From: Pseudomonadota bacterium
GTDB lineage: Bacteria; Pseudomonadota; Gammaproteobacteria; Burkholderiales; Chitinibacteraceae
Assembly (NCBI GenBank): GCA_018261735.1
Contig: JAGTRM010000001.1
Location: forward strand, 248,001 to 312,000
DNA: 64,000 bases
Reading direction: 5' to 3'
The notes under the pieces were generated by a model. It was not told where the DNA came from, searched no databases, and saw nothing but the letters and a program-made list of their open reading frames with translations. The position numbers and the translations under genes were made by a program. The number at the start of each line of letters is the position of its first letter. Positions within the stretch are counted from its first letter, which is position 1. This document shows positions 42,831 to 51,716 of the stretch, piece after piece.

Positions 42831-44470
42831 TGAATCCTCGGTCCGGCCCGGCGCCGGCCCACCTTCAGGCATTCCGGGACTGGCATCTGCGCCAATCGCT
42901 ACCGGACAACGCGCTGCGCGCCATGGTCGAAGAAACGCTGGCGAACGCTGGTTGTCGCCTCCCCCGCGATAGTGCCTGCTACTGCCAGTACCTGGGCCAG
43001 CTTGCCGCCGGCCGGCATGATATGACGGTGCTGCAGGACCTGAGCTTTCCGGCCCGGCAGCAGGCTGGCGCGGTACTGGTGGCCTGGCGCCAATGGCTGG
43101 TGAGCAGAACACACACGCCTTCTTGCCTGGAGCCCTTGCTGCTCGATTGCCTGGCCGCCATGCAACCGCTGCTGCATCCCCAGGCAAGTGGAGGGCGTCA
43201 TGATCGCGACCCCGTGACCGGATTGCTCGACCGCGCAGCCCTGCCCGCAGCACTGGCACAGGCACAAAGCCAGACCGGGGAGAACCGGATCGTGGCCTTG
43301 CTGTACACCGAGATCACCCATGGCCAGCATGTTTATTCCGATGCGCTGCTGCAGGTCCTGGCGCAACGCCTTGCCGCGCTGCTGCGCAATCAAGACACCC
43401 TGCTGCTGCTCGACCGGCAGAGCTTCGGGCTGGTGCTGGCGAACCTGAACGGCGAAGGGCACGCGCTGCTCGCGGCCAATCGCGTCATGCAATGCTTCAA
43501 CGATGCCATCCTGATGCAGGATGGCAATGCGGTGCGCCTGCATCCGCGGATCGGGATTGCCTTGTCACCGCAGCACGGCGAAACCGCCAAACAGCTGCTC
43601 GAGGCTAGCACCAACGCCGCCCGGTCCAATCCTGCCGACGGGATTGGCATCTATGACGCGGAGCAGGATCGGTTGAATTTCTCGCTGCACCGCCTGGAAG
43701 CGCCGCTGCGCAACGCGCTGGAACACAACCTGTTCAATCTGGTCTTTCAGCCCCAGGTGTACTGCCGCCGCTACGGCCTGTATGGCATGGAATCGCTGCT
43801 GCGCTGGCAGGACGAAAAGCTGGGCCAGGTTCGCGTCGACGAGATCATCATGGTGGCCGAGCACTTGGGCCTGATGGGCTCGCTCACGCACTGGATCCTC
43901 AACGCCAGCCTGCGCGAATATGCCAAGCTGCTCAAGGCCGGCATTCCCGGCTCGATCAGCATCAACCTGGCCCCGAGCAATCTGCTGGATCGCGAATTGC
44001 CCGCCAGGATCCAGGATGCCCTGACGCTGTGGCAGGTGCCGGCGCACCGCGTGATCCTGGAAATCACCGAATCGGCCCTGATCGGCAACCTCGGCGATGC
44101 GCTGCGATCCCTGCGTGCACTCAAAGGCCTGGGGTGCAAGCTTGCGCTGGATGATTTCGGCACCGGCTATTCCTCGCTCAGTTACCTGAAACAGCTGCCC
44201 ATCGACGAACTCAAGATCGACCGCAGCTTTATTGTATCCATGCGCGAATCGCAAAAAGATGCCGGCATTGTGCGCACCATCATTGAGCTGTCACACTTGC
44301 TGGGTCTGACGGTCGTCACCGAAGGGGTGGAAGATGCCGAAACGACCCGCCTGCTGGCCGAAATGGGCAATGACGTGATCCAGGGCTATTTCTTCAGCAA
44401 ACCGCTGGCGCCGGACGAGATTCCGCCTTTTTATGCCACCTTGAAACAACGGGAAAGAAATACCACATGA
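42830..44470 (+). CDS. Degenerate GGDEF-EAL domain protein, putative c-di-GMP phosphodiesterase
   Basis: This 546-residue cytoplasmic protein has about 120 N-terminal residues of unknown type, a GGDEF domain whose active site is lost (LDRQSFGL where GGDEF should be), and an EAL domain. The EAL motif reads MESLLRW, keeping the metal-binding glutamate. Other catalytic blocks are intact: SINLAPSNL, EITESAL, LALDDFGTGYSSLSYLK, ELKIDRSFI and VVTEGVED. It should therefore hydrolyse c-di-GMP to pGpG. Its ATG overlaps the HD-GYP stop (TGATG), and its stop overlaps the dGTPase start. Confidence 0.9.
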   Translation: MNPRSGPAPAHLQAFRDWHLRQSLPDNALRAMVEETLANAGCRLPRDSACYCQYLGQLAAGRHDMTVLQDLSFPARQQAGAVLVAWRQWLVSRTHTPSCLEPLLLDCLAAMQPLLHPQASGGRHDRDPVTGLLDRAALPAALAQAQSQTGENRIVALLYTEITHGQHVYSDALLQVLAQRLAALLRNQDTLLLLDRQSFGLVLANLNGEGHALLAANRVMQCFNDAILMQDGNAVRLHPRIGIALSPQHGETAKQLLEASTNAARSNPADGIGIYDAEQDRLNFSLHRLEAPLRNALEHNLFNLVFQPQVYCRRYGLYGMESLLRWQDEKLGQVRVDEIIMVAEHLGLMGSLTHWILNASLREYAKLLKAGIPGSISINLAPSNLLDRELPARIQDALTLWQVPAHRVILEITESALIGNLGDALRSLRALKGLGCKLALDDFGTGYSSLSYLKQLPIDELKIDRSFIVSMRESQKDAGIVRTIIELSHLLGLTVVTEGVEDAETTRLLAEMGNDVIQGYFFSKPLAPDEIPPFYATLKQRERNTT

Positions 44471-45786
44471 TGGACTGGAACCAGCTGCTGTCGGCCAACC
44501 GTATCGGGGCAGAACCGCATATCCTCACCTCGCCCGAATCCGGGCGCAGCGATTTTCACAAGGATCACGACCGCATCGTTTTCTCCAGCCCGTTCCGGCG
44601 CATGGGGCGCAAGACCCAAGTCCACCCGATGACGGAAAACGACCATGTTCACACCCGGTTGACGCATTCGATCGAGGTCAGCTGTGTCGGGCGCAGCCTG
44701 GGGCTGCTGGTGGCGCGCCGCCTGGCGGGCGAGCTGCCGGCGGACATCACGCCTTACGATATCGGCGCGATCGTGCAGGCGGCCTGCCTCGCGCACGACA
44801 TCGGCAACCCGCCGTTCGGCCATGCCGGCGAATATGCGATCCGCGACTGGTTCCGTCGCGATGAGCACGCCTACTTGTTCCAGAACCTGACGCCGGAAGA
44901 GCGGCGCGATCTACAGACCTTCGAAGGCAACGCGCAGGGTTTCCGTGTTGTCACCCAGCTGGAAAACCACCGCTTCGACGGCGGCATGCGCCTGACCTTC
45001 GCCACGCTGGGTGCCACGCTCAAATACCCGTGGACCTGCGAGCATGCCGGCGACAAGGGCAAGTTCAGTTGTTTCCAGAGCGAAAAGCTCCTGCTGGAAC
45101 AGACAGTGGCCGAGCTCGGCCTGCCCGAACTCGCCCCGGGCAAATGGGCGCGCCATCCGCTCTCGTACCTGATGGAAGCCTCGGATGACATCTGCTACGC
45201 GGTGCTGGATCTGGAAGACGGCATCGAGATCGGCATGCTGCCCTACGAAACCGTGGAACCGTTGCTGCTGAAGATTTGCGGCGGCAACGAGCTGCTGCAG
45301 ATGGAACTGGCCGCCGCCCCGTCGCTGCGGCGCAAGATGGCGCTGCTGCGCGGCAAGGCGATCGACCGCTGCGTGCGCGAAGTGGCCGAAGCCTTCGTGA
45401 ACCAGCACCGGCGCATGCTCGCAGGCAGCTACCAGGGCGATCTGCTCAACGACTGCCCCGGCTTTATCCGCGAAGGCATTGCACAGGCCAAGCAACTGGC
45501 GCGCGATCGCATCTTCAATGCCCGCCACAAGGTCGAAGTCGAGGTTGGCGCCTTCACCTGCCTGGATATTCTGCTCGATGCCTTCTGCAACGCGGCCTAC
45601 CAGTTGAAGGTTTCGCCGCAGATGCCGTTCCGCATGCAGCGCATCCTCGACCTGATGGAATATAACGCGCCGCGCAAGGAATGGCCGCTCTACCAGACCT
45701 ACCGCCGCGTGCTCGATTTCATCGGCGGCATGACCGACAACTACGCGACCTATCTTGCGCAGCAGGTTGGGGGCATGGGGCGGTAA
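44467..45786 (+). CDS. dgt: Deoxyguanosinetriphosphate triphosphohydrolase
   Basis: This 439-residue HD-superfamily enzyme cleaves dGTP (or other dNTPs) to the nucleoside and triphosphate. Metal-binding residues lie in HTRLTHSIEV and CLAHDIGNPPFGHAGE, with a further conserved block ASDDICYAVLDLEDG. The N-terminal RSDFHKDHDRIVFSSPFRRM is a family hallmark. It starts within the stop of the EAL gene (ATGA), so three nucleotide-hydrolase-type genes are translationally coupled. It converges on the CorA gene, 9 bases away. Confidence 0.93.
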   Translation: MMDWNQLLSANRIGAEPHILTSPESGRSDFHKDHDRIVFSSPFRRMGRKTQVHPMTENDHVHTRLTHSIEVSCVGRSLGLLVARRLAGELPADITPYDIGAIVQAACLAHDIGNPPFGHAGEYAIRDWFRRDEHAYLFQNLTPEERRDLQTFEGNAQGFRVVTQLENHRFDGGMRLTFATLGATLKYPWTCEHAGDKGKFSCFQSEKLLLEQTVAELGLPELAPGKWARHPLSYLMEASDDICYAVLDLEDGIEIGMLPYETVEPLLLKICGGNELLQMELAAAPSLRRKMALLRGKAIDRCVREVAEAFVNQHRRMLAGSYQGDLLNDCPGFIREGIAQAKQLARDRIFNARHKVEVEVGAFTCLDILLDAFCNAAYQLKVSPQMPFRMQRILDLMEYNAPRKEWPLYQTYRRVLDFIGGMTDNYATYLAQQVGGMGR

Positions 45787-45795
45787 ATCTGACGC

Positions 45796-47292
45796 TCAGC
45801 CGCGATTCTTCAGCCGATTTTTCTTGCGATTTTCGTAGTGGCGCAGGATCAGCAGGGTGATCCCGGCAATCGATAGCATCCCGACCACAAAGCTGCCGTA
45901 GGCAATCGGCCAGGGGATGCCCTGCGTCATCATGGAAAATTCGGACATGCCGCCGATGCCGGCCACGACGTTGAGCGGCATGAACACGACGCTCAACACG
46001 GTCAGGCGACGGATGATCGTGTTCTGGGCCAGGTTAATCAGGCCCATCACCGCGTCCATCAGGAAGTTGACCTTGTCGAACAAGAAGCCGGTGTGGTTGT
46101 TCAGCGATTCCAGGTCGCGCAGGATCTCGCGCAGATTGGCTTCCTGCTCCGATGCCAGCGTGCGGCTGCGCAACAGGAAGGATAGCGCCCGGCGCGTATC
46201 CATCAGATCCAGACGCACCTTGCCGTTAATATCCTCGTAGGTGGCCAGCTTGGCCACGGTTTCGGCCATGCCCTGGTCATCCATTTCGTTGCTGTGATTC
46301 AGCACGCGCTGGCTGATCGGCTCCAGATCGTTGTAAACCGCCTCCAGCATGTCGGCATCGTATTCCACTGCCGCATCGAAAATGGAAAGCAGGATATCCT
46401 GCGCGTTCGCCACCATGCCCGGCTGCATGCGCGCGCGCAGGCGGAACAGGCGGAAAACCGCCAGTTCTTCCTGACGGATCGTCAGCAGACGCCCGGCGTG
46501 CAGCGTGAACGAAACCGTCACGTTGCTGGCTTCGGAATCATCCTTGTGCAGGAAGAACGAGCTGATATGCAGCCCGTTTTCGTCGATATAACAGCGGGCG
46601 GATTCCTCGATGTCTTCGAGTTCTTCGTCTTCCGGCAGTTCGAGGCGGAAGGAGCTTTGCACCAGTTCGCGCTCGTCGTCGGTTGGATCGACCATGTCGA
46701 CCCAGAGAATATCCGGGCGCAGCAGATCGTCGGCGGTCAGGTTCGGCAGTTGCATCAGCCGCCCCGATTGCAGCACGAAGGCCTTGATCGAGCCGATCGG
46801 AATCTGGCGCACCGAGAGTGCCGACTGCAATTCTTCGCGCCGCGCTTCTTCCAGCGATTCCAGCAACGGTGCCAGGCGCGGAGCCGGCAGCTTGCTGGCG
46901 AGGCGTACCAGCTTTTCCCACTCCATGCTCTGCGCCATGGTATTGAGCGTCGGTTGCTCGATGCCAACCAGTACGACTTCGCGCACGCTGTTGTTCAGAT
47001 CGAGCAGCACCAGGCCCAGGCGGTCGATCGGAATCAGCCCGATCAGCAGCGAGCGGTCGGCATGCGGCAGTGCTTCGATGATGCCGGCGATATCGGCGGG
47101 CTCGAGCGTTTCCAGCCGGTGGCTGAGTTCGACCAGATTCTGTTTGTGCACCAGGTTTTCCACCAGATCGTGCTTGGGCATATCCTGCTTGTGCACCATG
47201 CCTTCAACCAGCCGCTGCCGTCCAAGCAGGTGCTTTACTTCCTGCAGGGTTTGCTGCAGGACTTCCTTGTTTTTGCGCTCGGTTGCCGACAT
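45796..47292 (-). CDS. CorA-family divalent cation transporter fused to an MgtE_N-like domain
   Basis: This 498-residue protein begins with an MgtE intracellular N-domain-like region (about residues 55-175, HRLETLEPADIAGIIEALPH and SMEWEKLVRLASKLPAPRLA). It continues with a CorA domain: acidic SFRLELPEDEELEDIEES, a long helix and two C-terminal membrane helices. Where CorA has the essential GMN, this protein reads GGMSEFSMM, so asparagine is replaced by serine. Ion selection may differ. A GGAGGG ribosome site supports ATG 47292. It diverges from prmC. Mg or Co transport is the family prediction, not proven here. Confidence 0.88.
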   Translation of the reverse strand: MSATERKNKEVLQQTLQEVKHLLGRQRLVEGMVHKQDMPKHDLVENLVHKQNLVELSHRLETLEPADIAGIIEALPHADRSLLIGLIPIDRLGLVLLDLNNSVREVVLVGIEQPTLNTMAQSMEWEKLVRLASKLPAPRLAPLLESLEEARREELQSALSVRQIPIGSIKAFVLQSGRLMQLPNLTADDLLRPDILWVDMVDPTDDERELVQSSFRLELPEDEELEDIEESARCYIDENGLHISSFFLHKDDSEASNVTVSFTLHAGRLLTIRQEELAVFRLFRLRARMQPGMVANAQDILLSIFDAAVEYDADMLEAVYNDLEPISQRVLNHSNEMDDQGMAETVAKLATYEDINGKVRLDLMDTRRALSFLLRSRTLASEQEANLREILRDLESLNNHTGFLFDKVNFLMDAVMGLINLAQNTIIRRLTVLSVVFMPLNVVAGIGGMSEFSMMTQGIPWPIAYGSFVVGMLSIAGITLLILRHYENRKKNRLKNRG

Positions 47293-47389
47293 GTTGCGCC
47301 CTCCCATCCAATGGCTGCGCGAGTTTAGCACGGCAAAAACAACGTGCGCCGGTTTGAGTTGCAGCGTGCGTTGCGCGGATAATGCGCGA

Positions 47390-48205
47390 ATGACTAGCCA
47401 ACTCCTCACCTATTCAGCCTTGCTGCGCCAATCCGGCCTTGAGCGCAGTGATGCGCTGGCTTTGTTCGCCCACGCCAGCGGCAAAAATCACGCCTGGCTG
47501 ATCGCGCATGATCGCGACGAAGCCGACCCGCAACTGGCCGCCGCCTTCAGCGAACTGGCCGCGCGCCGGCACGCCGGGGAGCCTGTGGCCTATCTCACCG
47601 GGCGGCGCGAGTTTTTCGGGCGTGATTTCCGCGTTTCGCCGGCGGTGCTGATCCCCCGTCCGGAAACCGAGCTGCTGGTCGAGCTGGCGCTGGCGCGCGC
47701 GCCGCGCCAGGCGCAGGTGCTCGATCTCGGCTGCGGTTCGGGCTGCATTCCGGTCACGCTCAAGCTCGAACGCCCCGATCTGGCGCTGACCGCAGTGGAT
47801 ATCTCGGCGGAGGCGCTGGCGGTCGCAACGGACAATGCCCGGCAACTGGGGGCCGAGGTGCGCTTTGTCGAATCGGACTGGCTCGCCGCGCTGGCTGGCG
47901 AAATGTTCGACTTGATCGTCTCCAATCCACCGTATATCGAGCAGCATGATCCGCATCTGCAGCAGGGCGACTTGCGTTTCGAACCGCGCGGCGCGCTGAC
48001 GGATCACTGTGACGGATTGAGCCATCTGCGCACGATTGTGGCGGGTGCCCGCGCACACCTGATTTCGGGCGGCTGGCTATTGTTCGAGCATGGTTGGGAC
48101 CAGGGCGCGGCCAGCCGGGAATTGCTGCAGGCAGCGGGCTATCAAGATGTGCAAAGCTGGCGCGATCTGGCCGGGCACGAGCGGATCAGCGGCGGCGTCC
48201 GGTAA
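47390..48205 (+). CDS. prmC: Peptide chain release factor N5-glutamine methyltransferase PrmC
   Basis: This 271-residue enzyme methylates the glutamine of the GGQ motif in release factors RF1 and RF2, using S-adenosylmethionine. The N-terminal helical bundle carries PVAYLTGRREFFGRDF, then IPRPETELLVELAL, the SAM motif VLDLGCGSGCI and the catalytic NPPY in LIVSNPPYIE. The C-terminal GWLLFEHGWDQG is also typical. I start at ATG 47390. Its usual partner prfA is absent upstream, where a divergent CorA gene lies; grxD follows, as in many betaproteobacteria. Confidence 0.95.
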   Translation: MTSQLLTYSALLRQSGLERSDALALFAHASGKNHAWLIAHDRDEADPQLAAAFSELAARRHAGEPVAYLTGRREFFGRDFRVSPAVLIPRPETELLVELALARAPRQAQVLDLGCGSGCIPVTLKLERPDLALTAVDISAEALAVATDNARQLGAEVRFVESDWLAALAGEMFDLIVSNPPYIEQHDPHLQQGDLRFEPRGALTDHCDGLSHLRTIVAGARAHLISGGWLLFEHGWDQGAASRELLQAAGYQDVQSWRDLAGHERISGGVR

Positions 48206-48215
48206 ATTTTTAGTC

Positions 48216-48267
48216 TTGTGAAGCATGGAGTGCGCCCCCATAATGGTTGAGTGAAATTGTCAACCAT
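48216..48267 (+). promoter_or_regulatory. grxD promoter with overlapping operator-like dyad
   Basis: TTGTGA (48216-48221) and CATAAT (48239-48244) are exactly 17 bases apart. The perfect inverted repeat ATGGTTGA-N9-TCAACCAT (48243-48267) starts at the end of the -10 element and covers the expected start site. This is the usual position of a repressor site. The regulator is unknown. Confidence 0.65.
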
Positions 48268-48279
48268 GCGAGACCCGCC

Positions 48280-48594
48280 ATGAGCACCCAAGAGCAAATC
48301 CATCAGATCGTGACCCAGAACCCGGTTGTGCTGTTCATGAAAGGCACGCCGACCTTTCCGCAATGCGGTTTTTCCTCGGGTGCAGTACAAATACTCAAAA
48401 ACTGCGGCGCCGAATTTGCCGCGGTCAACGTGCTGGCCGATGAGGCCATTCGCCAGGGCATCAAGGAATATGCGAACTGGCCAACGATCCCGCAGCTTTA
48501 TATCCGCGGCGAATTTATCGGCGGTTCGGACATCATGAAAGAGTTGTACGCCTCGGGCGAACTGCAAAAGCTGCTGGCGGGCGATGCCGAGTAA
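48280..48594 (+). CDS. grxD: Monothiol glutaredoxin, Grx4 family
   Basis: This 104-residue cytosolic protein carries the monothiol CGFS motif (PQCGFSSGAVQIL) and the glutathione-binding WPTIPQLYIRGEFIGGSDI segment. Grx4 proteins hold a glutathione-ligated 2Fe-2S cluster and pass it to client proteins. Conserved lysine FMKGTP lies in the first loop. It follows prmC by 74 bases, with its own promoter and dyad, and ends in a strong terminator. Confidence 0.96.
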   Translation: MSTQEQIHQIVTQNPVVLFMKGTPTFPQCGFSSGAVQILKNCGAEFAAVNVLADEAIRQGIKEYANWPTIPQLYIRGEFIGGSDIMKELYASGELQKLLAGDAE

Positions 48595-48612
48595 GGCATT
48601 TTTGAATAGAGT

Positions 48613-48642
48613 AAAAAAGGGACGCTGTTGCGTCCCTTTTTT
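48613..48642 (+). terminator. Bidirectional terminator between grxD and the CNP1-like gene
   Basis: A perfect 12-base stem AAAAAAGGGACG / CGTCCCTTTTTT with a 6-base loop, 18 bases after grxD. T runs occur on both strands, so it can serve both convergent genes. Confidence 0.9.
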
Positions 48643-48658
48643 AATGGAAGATAGGAAG

Positions 48659-49204
48659 TCAGTCCTTGCTCTTGGGCGGCAACGTTCCTTTTTTCAGCGA
48701 ATTCACAACGACTTCCTGCGAATAGGGGCCGGCATCGCCGCAGAAATCCTCAATCAATGCGCCCTGCCAGGCATTGCGCACACCCTTGCTGGCCACGCGC
48801 CAGACCACCGTTTCATTCTGGCGCCAACTTTGGTCCGGGTTGCCCCAGGCATAATTGCGATAGCGCGATGAATAGCAATCCAGCCCTTCAAAAAACACAT
48901 TGCGCAGCCCGGTCGAGGGAATGACGGCGATCGCATAGCGCAAGATGCGGTCTTCCTTGCCCAGCGAAACCGAATCGGTGGCAATTTCCACCCGGGTCGA
49001 GCCCATCGAACGCCCGGCATCGTATACCCGCCAATCCTTCAGTTTTGCCAGATCCGGCATCGGAAATGCCTGTTCCTCGGGTGGTGGCATGTTTTCGCGG
49101 TCCGTTTTCATCCAGCGTTGAACGTCGCTGTCTTCTTTTTTTTCGGCACAGGCCAGACTCGTGGCCAACAACAGGATCAGACAATAAAGCCGGCGTGACA
49201 ACAT
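48659..49204 (-). CDS. CNP1-like family exported protein
   Basis: This 181-residue protein has a signal peptide with a possible lipobox (LLATSLACAEKK). It then matches the CNP1-like (cryptic neisserial protein 1) family: WRVYDAGRSMGSTRVEIATDS, ILRYAIAVIPSTG, FEGLDCYSSRYRNYAWG and a C-terminal FCGDAGPYSQ. The two cysteines could form a disulfide bond. I start at ATG 49204, which directly precedes the signal. It converges on grxD. The family has no established function; it is typical of Neisseriales and other betaproteobacteria. Confidence 0.88.
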   Translation of the reverse strand: MLSRRLYCLILLLATSLACAEKKEDSDVQRWMKTDRENMPPPEEQAFPMPDLAKLKDWRVYDAGRSMGSTRVEIATDSVSLGKEDRILRYAIAVIPSTGLRNVFFEGLDCYSSRYRNYAWGNPDQSWRQNETVVWRVASKGVRNAWQGALIEDFCGDAGPYSQEVVVNSLKKGTLPPKSKD

Positions 49205-49271
49205 GGGAACTCTCCTTGGAAGCGCGCATCGTAGCAATTTGCACCCACCCGCTCAAGGAATGCGCGGGAAT

Positions 49272-49817
49272 CTAGGCTTTCTCATCATCGTGCCTGGCGC
49301 CCGGCTCCAATGGCTTGTAGCCATGCACCATGCTGCCGATCAGGTTCTCGCGGTGTTTCCAGCTTTCATACAACGCGGCCAGCACATGCAGAATCACGGC
49401 GCCGATCAGGATGCCGACCAGGCTTTCATGGATTTCCAGCAACGTTTCATTTTCGTAATAGGGATCGGTGGTCATCAGGTAGCCAGAAAGACCCAGTCCG
49501 AATACCAGCGCCATTAAGGCCAGCATCATGACCGCACCGGCCGGGTTATGTCCGATATGGCGCGGCGCCTCGTTGCGCAGCAGCGCCTTCATGTACGGAA
49601 CCAGACGCGAGGGCGTGGGAAACCAGTCGGAAAAACGCGCGTATTGCGGGCCGACAAAACCCCAGATCAGGCGCAAGGTCACCGCGCCGGCGGCCATCAA
49701 CCCCAGCGTGCGGTGGGCGAAATAACCGCTTTCATTGAGCAGGTTGCCGATCACGCAAGCCACCAGAATCCAGTGCAACACGCGCACCAGCGGGTCCCAT
49801 ACCCGGATTTTTTTCAT
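49272..49817 (-). CDS. Cytochrome b561 family protein
   Basis: This 181-residue inner-membrane cytochrome has four helices. Histidines at conserved places can ligate two b hemes: RVLHWILVACV, YFAHRTLGL and IGAVILHVLAALYESWKH, with HESLVG in the last helix pair. It resembles the b-type subunits of Ni-Fe hydrogenases and COG3658 cytochromes and would pass electrons to quinone or a periplasmic partner. I start at ATG 49817, where GGGAG is 6 bases upstream; the ATG at 49823 is too close to it. No c-type partner gene is adjacent. Confidence 0.88.
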   Translation of the reverse strand: MKKIRVWDPLVRVLHWILVACVIGNLLNESGYFAHRTLGLMAAGAVTLRLIWGFVGPQYARFSDWFPTPSRLVPYMKALLRNEAPRHIGHNPAGAVMMLALMALVFGLGLSGYLMTTDPYYENETLLEIHESLVGILIGAVILHVLAALYESWKHRENLIGSMVHGYKPLEPGARHDDEKA

Positions 49818-49930
49818 TGCCATCTCCCGTATACGCCAATGATTCACACTCTCAGCCATTATGGCGCAGGTACAGGCGTCCTGTCGCGCGCGGTACAATG
49901 CCATTTTTGCAAGTCTTTGAGGACTTTGGC

Positions 49931-50170
49931 ATGACTGCCCGCCCTGCCCCGAATCTGGCCATCGATCTTTCCGGCCTCAATTGCCCGTTGCCGATTCTGC
50001 GTACCAAGAAAGCGCTCGCCCCGCTGCAAAGCGGCGAGGTACTGCAGGTGACGTGCACCGACCCGGCCACGCCGACCGATTTCGCGGCGTTTTGCAAACA
50101 GACCGGCAATGAATTGCTGGAGCAGTGGCAAGACGCGCACCAATACCTGTTTTTGATAAGGAAGCGTTGA
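49931..50170 (+). CDS. TusA-like sulfurtransferase
   Basis: This 79-residue protein has the TusA/SirA fold with the active cysteine in [14 protein letters not shown], the conserved CPxP motif, then [20 protein letters not shown] and a C-terminal YLFLIRKR strand. TusA proteins carry persulfide sulfur for tRNA thiolation, molybdenum cofactor or sulfur oxidation. A GAGG-like ribosome site precedes the ATG. It ends 2 bases before pyrC, so the two are probably co-translated, though they are not known to work together. Confidence 0.92.
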   Translation: MTARPAPNLAIDLSGLNCPLPILRTKKALAPLQSGEVLQVTCTDPATPTDFAAFCKQTGNELLEQWQDAHQYLFLIRKR

Positions 50171-50172
50171 TC

Positions 50173-51207
50173 ATGACCCAGACCCTTACGATTACCCGCC
50201 CGGACGACTGGCATCTGCACCTGCGCGATGGCGAGATGATGGCGGCGGTTGTGGCCCATACGGCGCGCGAATTTGCCCGCGCCATCGTGATGCCCAATCT
50301 GCGCCCGCCGGTCACCACCGTCGAACTCGCGGCCTCCTATCGTGAACGTATCCTGGCCGCGCTGCCCGCCGGGAGTACGTTCCAGCCATTGATGACGCTG
50401 TATCTGACCGACAACACGCCGCCGGCCGAGATCGAGAAGGCGAAGGCCAGCGGCTTTATCCACGCCGTGAAGCTCTACCCGGCCGGCGCGACGACCAACT
50501 CCGATAGCGGCGTGACGAGTTTCGACAAGGTGATGCCGACGCTGGAAAAAATGGCCGAACTGGGCCTGCCGCTCTTGGTGCATGGCGAAGTGACCAATGC
50601 GGCCGTCGACGTGTTCGACCGCGAAGCCGTGTTCATCGATACGATCCTGCAGCCGCTGATCGCGCGCCTACCACAACTGAAGGTGGTGATGGAGCACATC
50701 ACCACCGCGCAGGCGGCTGACTTTGTGCTGGCCGCGCCGGCCAATGTCGCGGCTACGGTCACTGCGCACCACCTGCTGATGAACCGCAACGCGATGCTGG
50801 TCGGCGGCATTCGTCCGCACCTCTACTGCCTGCCGGTGCTCAAGCGCGAAACGCACCGCCAGCGCCTGGTCGAAGCCGTGACCAGCGGCAACAGCAAGTT
50901 CTTCCTCGGCACCGACAGTGCGCCGCACGCCAAGCACACCAAGGAAACCGCCTGCGGTTGCGCCGGCATGTATACCGCGCACGCCGCGCTGCCGCTGTAT
51001 GCCGAAGTGTTTGATGCCGCCTGCGCGCTCGACAAGTTCGAAGCCTTTGCCAGCCTGAACGGCCCGGCGTTCTACGGTTTGCCGGTCAACAGCGGCACCG
51101 TGACGCTGGTAAAAGAGAGCTGGACCGTCCCGGCCGAATACCCGGCGGGCAGCCACCCGGTGGTGCCGCTGCGCGCCGGCGAGAGCATTGCATGGCAACT
51201 GAAGTGA
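50173..51207 (+). CDS. pyrC: Dihydroorotase, class II
   Basis: This 344-residue zinc amidohydrolase cyclises carbamoyl-aspartate to dihydroorotate in pyrimidine synthesis. Zinc ligands lie in [14 protein letters not shown] and EHITT, and the carboxylated lysine in [13 protein letters not shown]. The catalytic aspartate is in [15 protein letters not shown]. Length matches E. coli PyrC (348). I start at ATG 50173, two bases after the TusA-like stop; the frame is open further upstream. It overlaps the next gene by 16 bases. Confidence 0.97.
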   Translation: MTQTLTITRPDDWHLHLRDGEMMAAVVAHTAREFARAIVMPNLRPPVTTVELAASYRERILAALPAGSTFQPLMTLYLTDNTPPAEIEKAKASGFIHAVKLYPAGATTNSDSGVTSFDKVMPTLEKMAELGLPLLVHGEVTNAAVDVFDREAVFIDTILQPLIARLPQLKVVMEHITTAQAADFVLAAPANVAATVTAHHLLMNRNAMLVGGIRPHLYCLPVLKRETHRQRLVEAVTSGNSKFFLGTDSAPHAKHTKETACGCAGMYTAHAALPLYAEVFDAACALDKFEAFASLNGPAFYGLPVNSGTVTLVKESWTVPAEYPAGSHPVVPLRAGESIAWQLK

Positions 51208-51668
51208 TTGTTCATCGCACGATCAGCAGCCCGGCTTGGTGGCTGTTCGGCGCCGGATTGGCCGCCGCTGCGTGGTGGGGCTTGCCGCTGATCGAATCGC
51301 CCAAGCTGGAAAACCATTTCTTCGGCCTGTTCTGGTATTCGATGCTGGCGCTGGGCGCCGCCTTCTGGGCGATACCGGCCGAGCAACGCGCCACAGCAAC
51401 GATGATCGAGCGGCACTATGGCCTGCTCGGGCTGGTGCCGCTGTGGCGGCAGGCGTATCCCGTCAGCCAGTTTTCCGCCGTCACGCTTGAGCAGGAGCCG
51501 AACATCTTCGGGCGCGACAGCGTCTGGGTGATGCTGACCGGTCGGTCCGGCAACCCATTCGTGTTCGCCCGTTTCCGGGCCACACAGCGCGGCGTGGCCA
51601 AGGCCAGCCAACTGGCCGGCGCGCTGGCCGCGCTGACCGGCCTGCCGCTCGACGAACAGCAGAAATAA
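51192..51668 (+). CDS. Hypothetical membrane protein
   Basis: This 158-residue protein has two membrane helices (residues 15-35 and 46-64) and a cytoplasmic domain with regular strands ([35 protein letters not shown]) followed by a helix. Its start lies inside the last 16 bases of pyrC, which suggests coupling. It resembles small proteobacterial membrane proteins of unknown function and is not in a family I can name. rnpB follows. Confidence 0.75.
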   Translation: MATEVIVHRTISSPAWWLFGAGLAAAAWWGLPLIESPKLENHFFGLFWYSMLALGAAFWAIPAEQRATATMIERHYGLLGLVPLWRQAYPVSQFSAVTLEQEPNIFGRDSVWVMLTGRSGNPFVFARFRATQRGVAKASQLAGALAALTGLPLDEQQK

Positions 51669-51716
51669 AAGTCATTGCTGGCTGTTACTGCCCGACTCAA
51701 GGATAATCCACCCCGC

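Noticed and set aside
48243..48267. Fur or IscR box at grxD
   Set aside because: The dyad sequence does not fit the AT-rich Fur consensus or IscR type-2 pattern.
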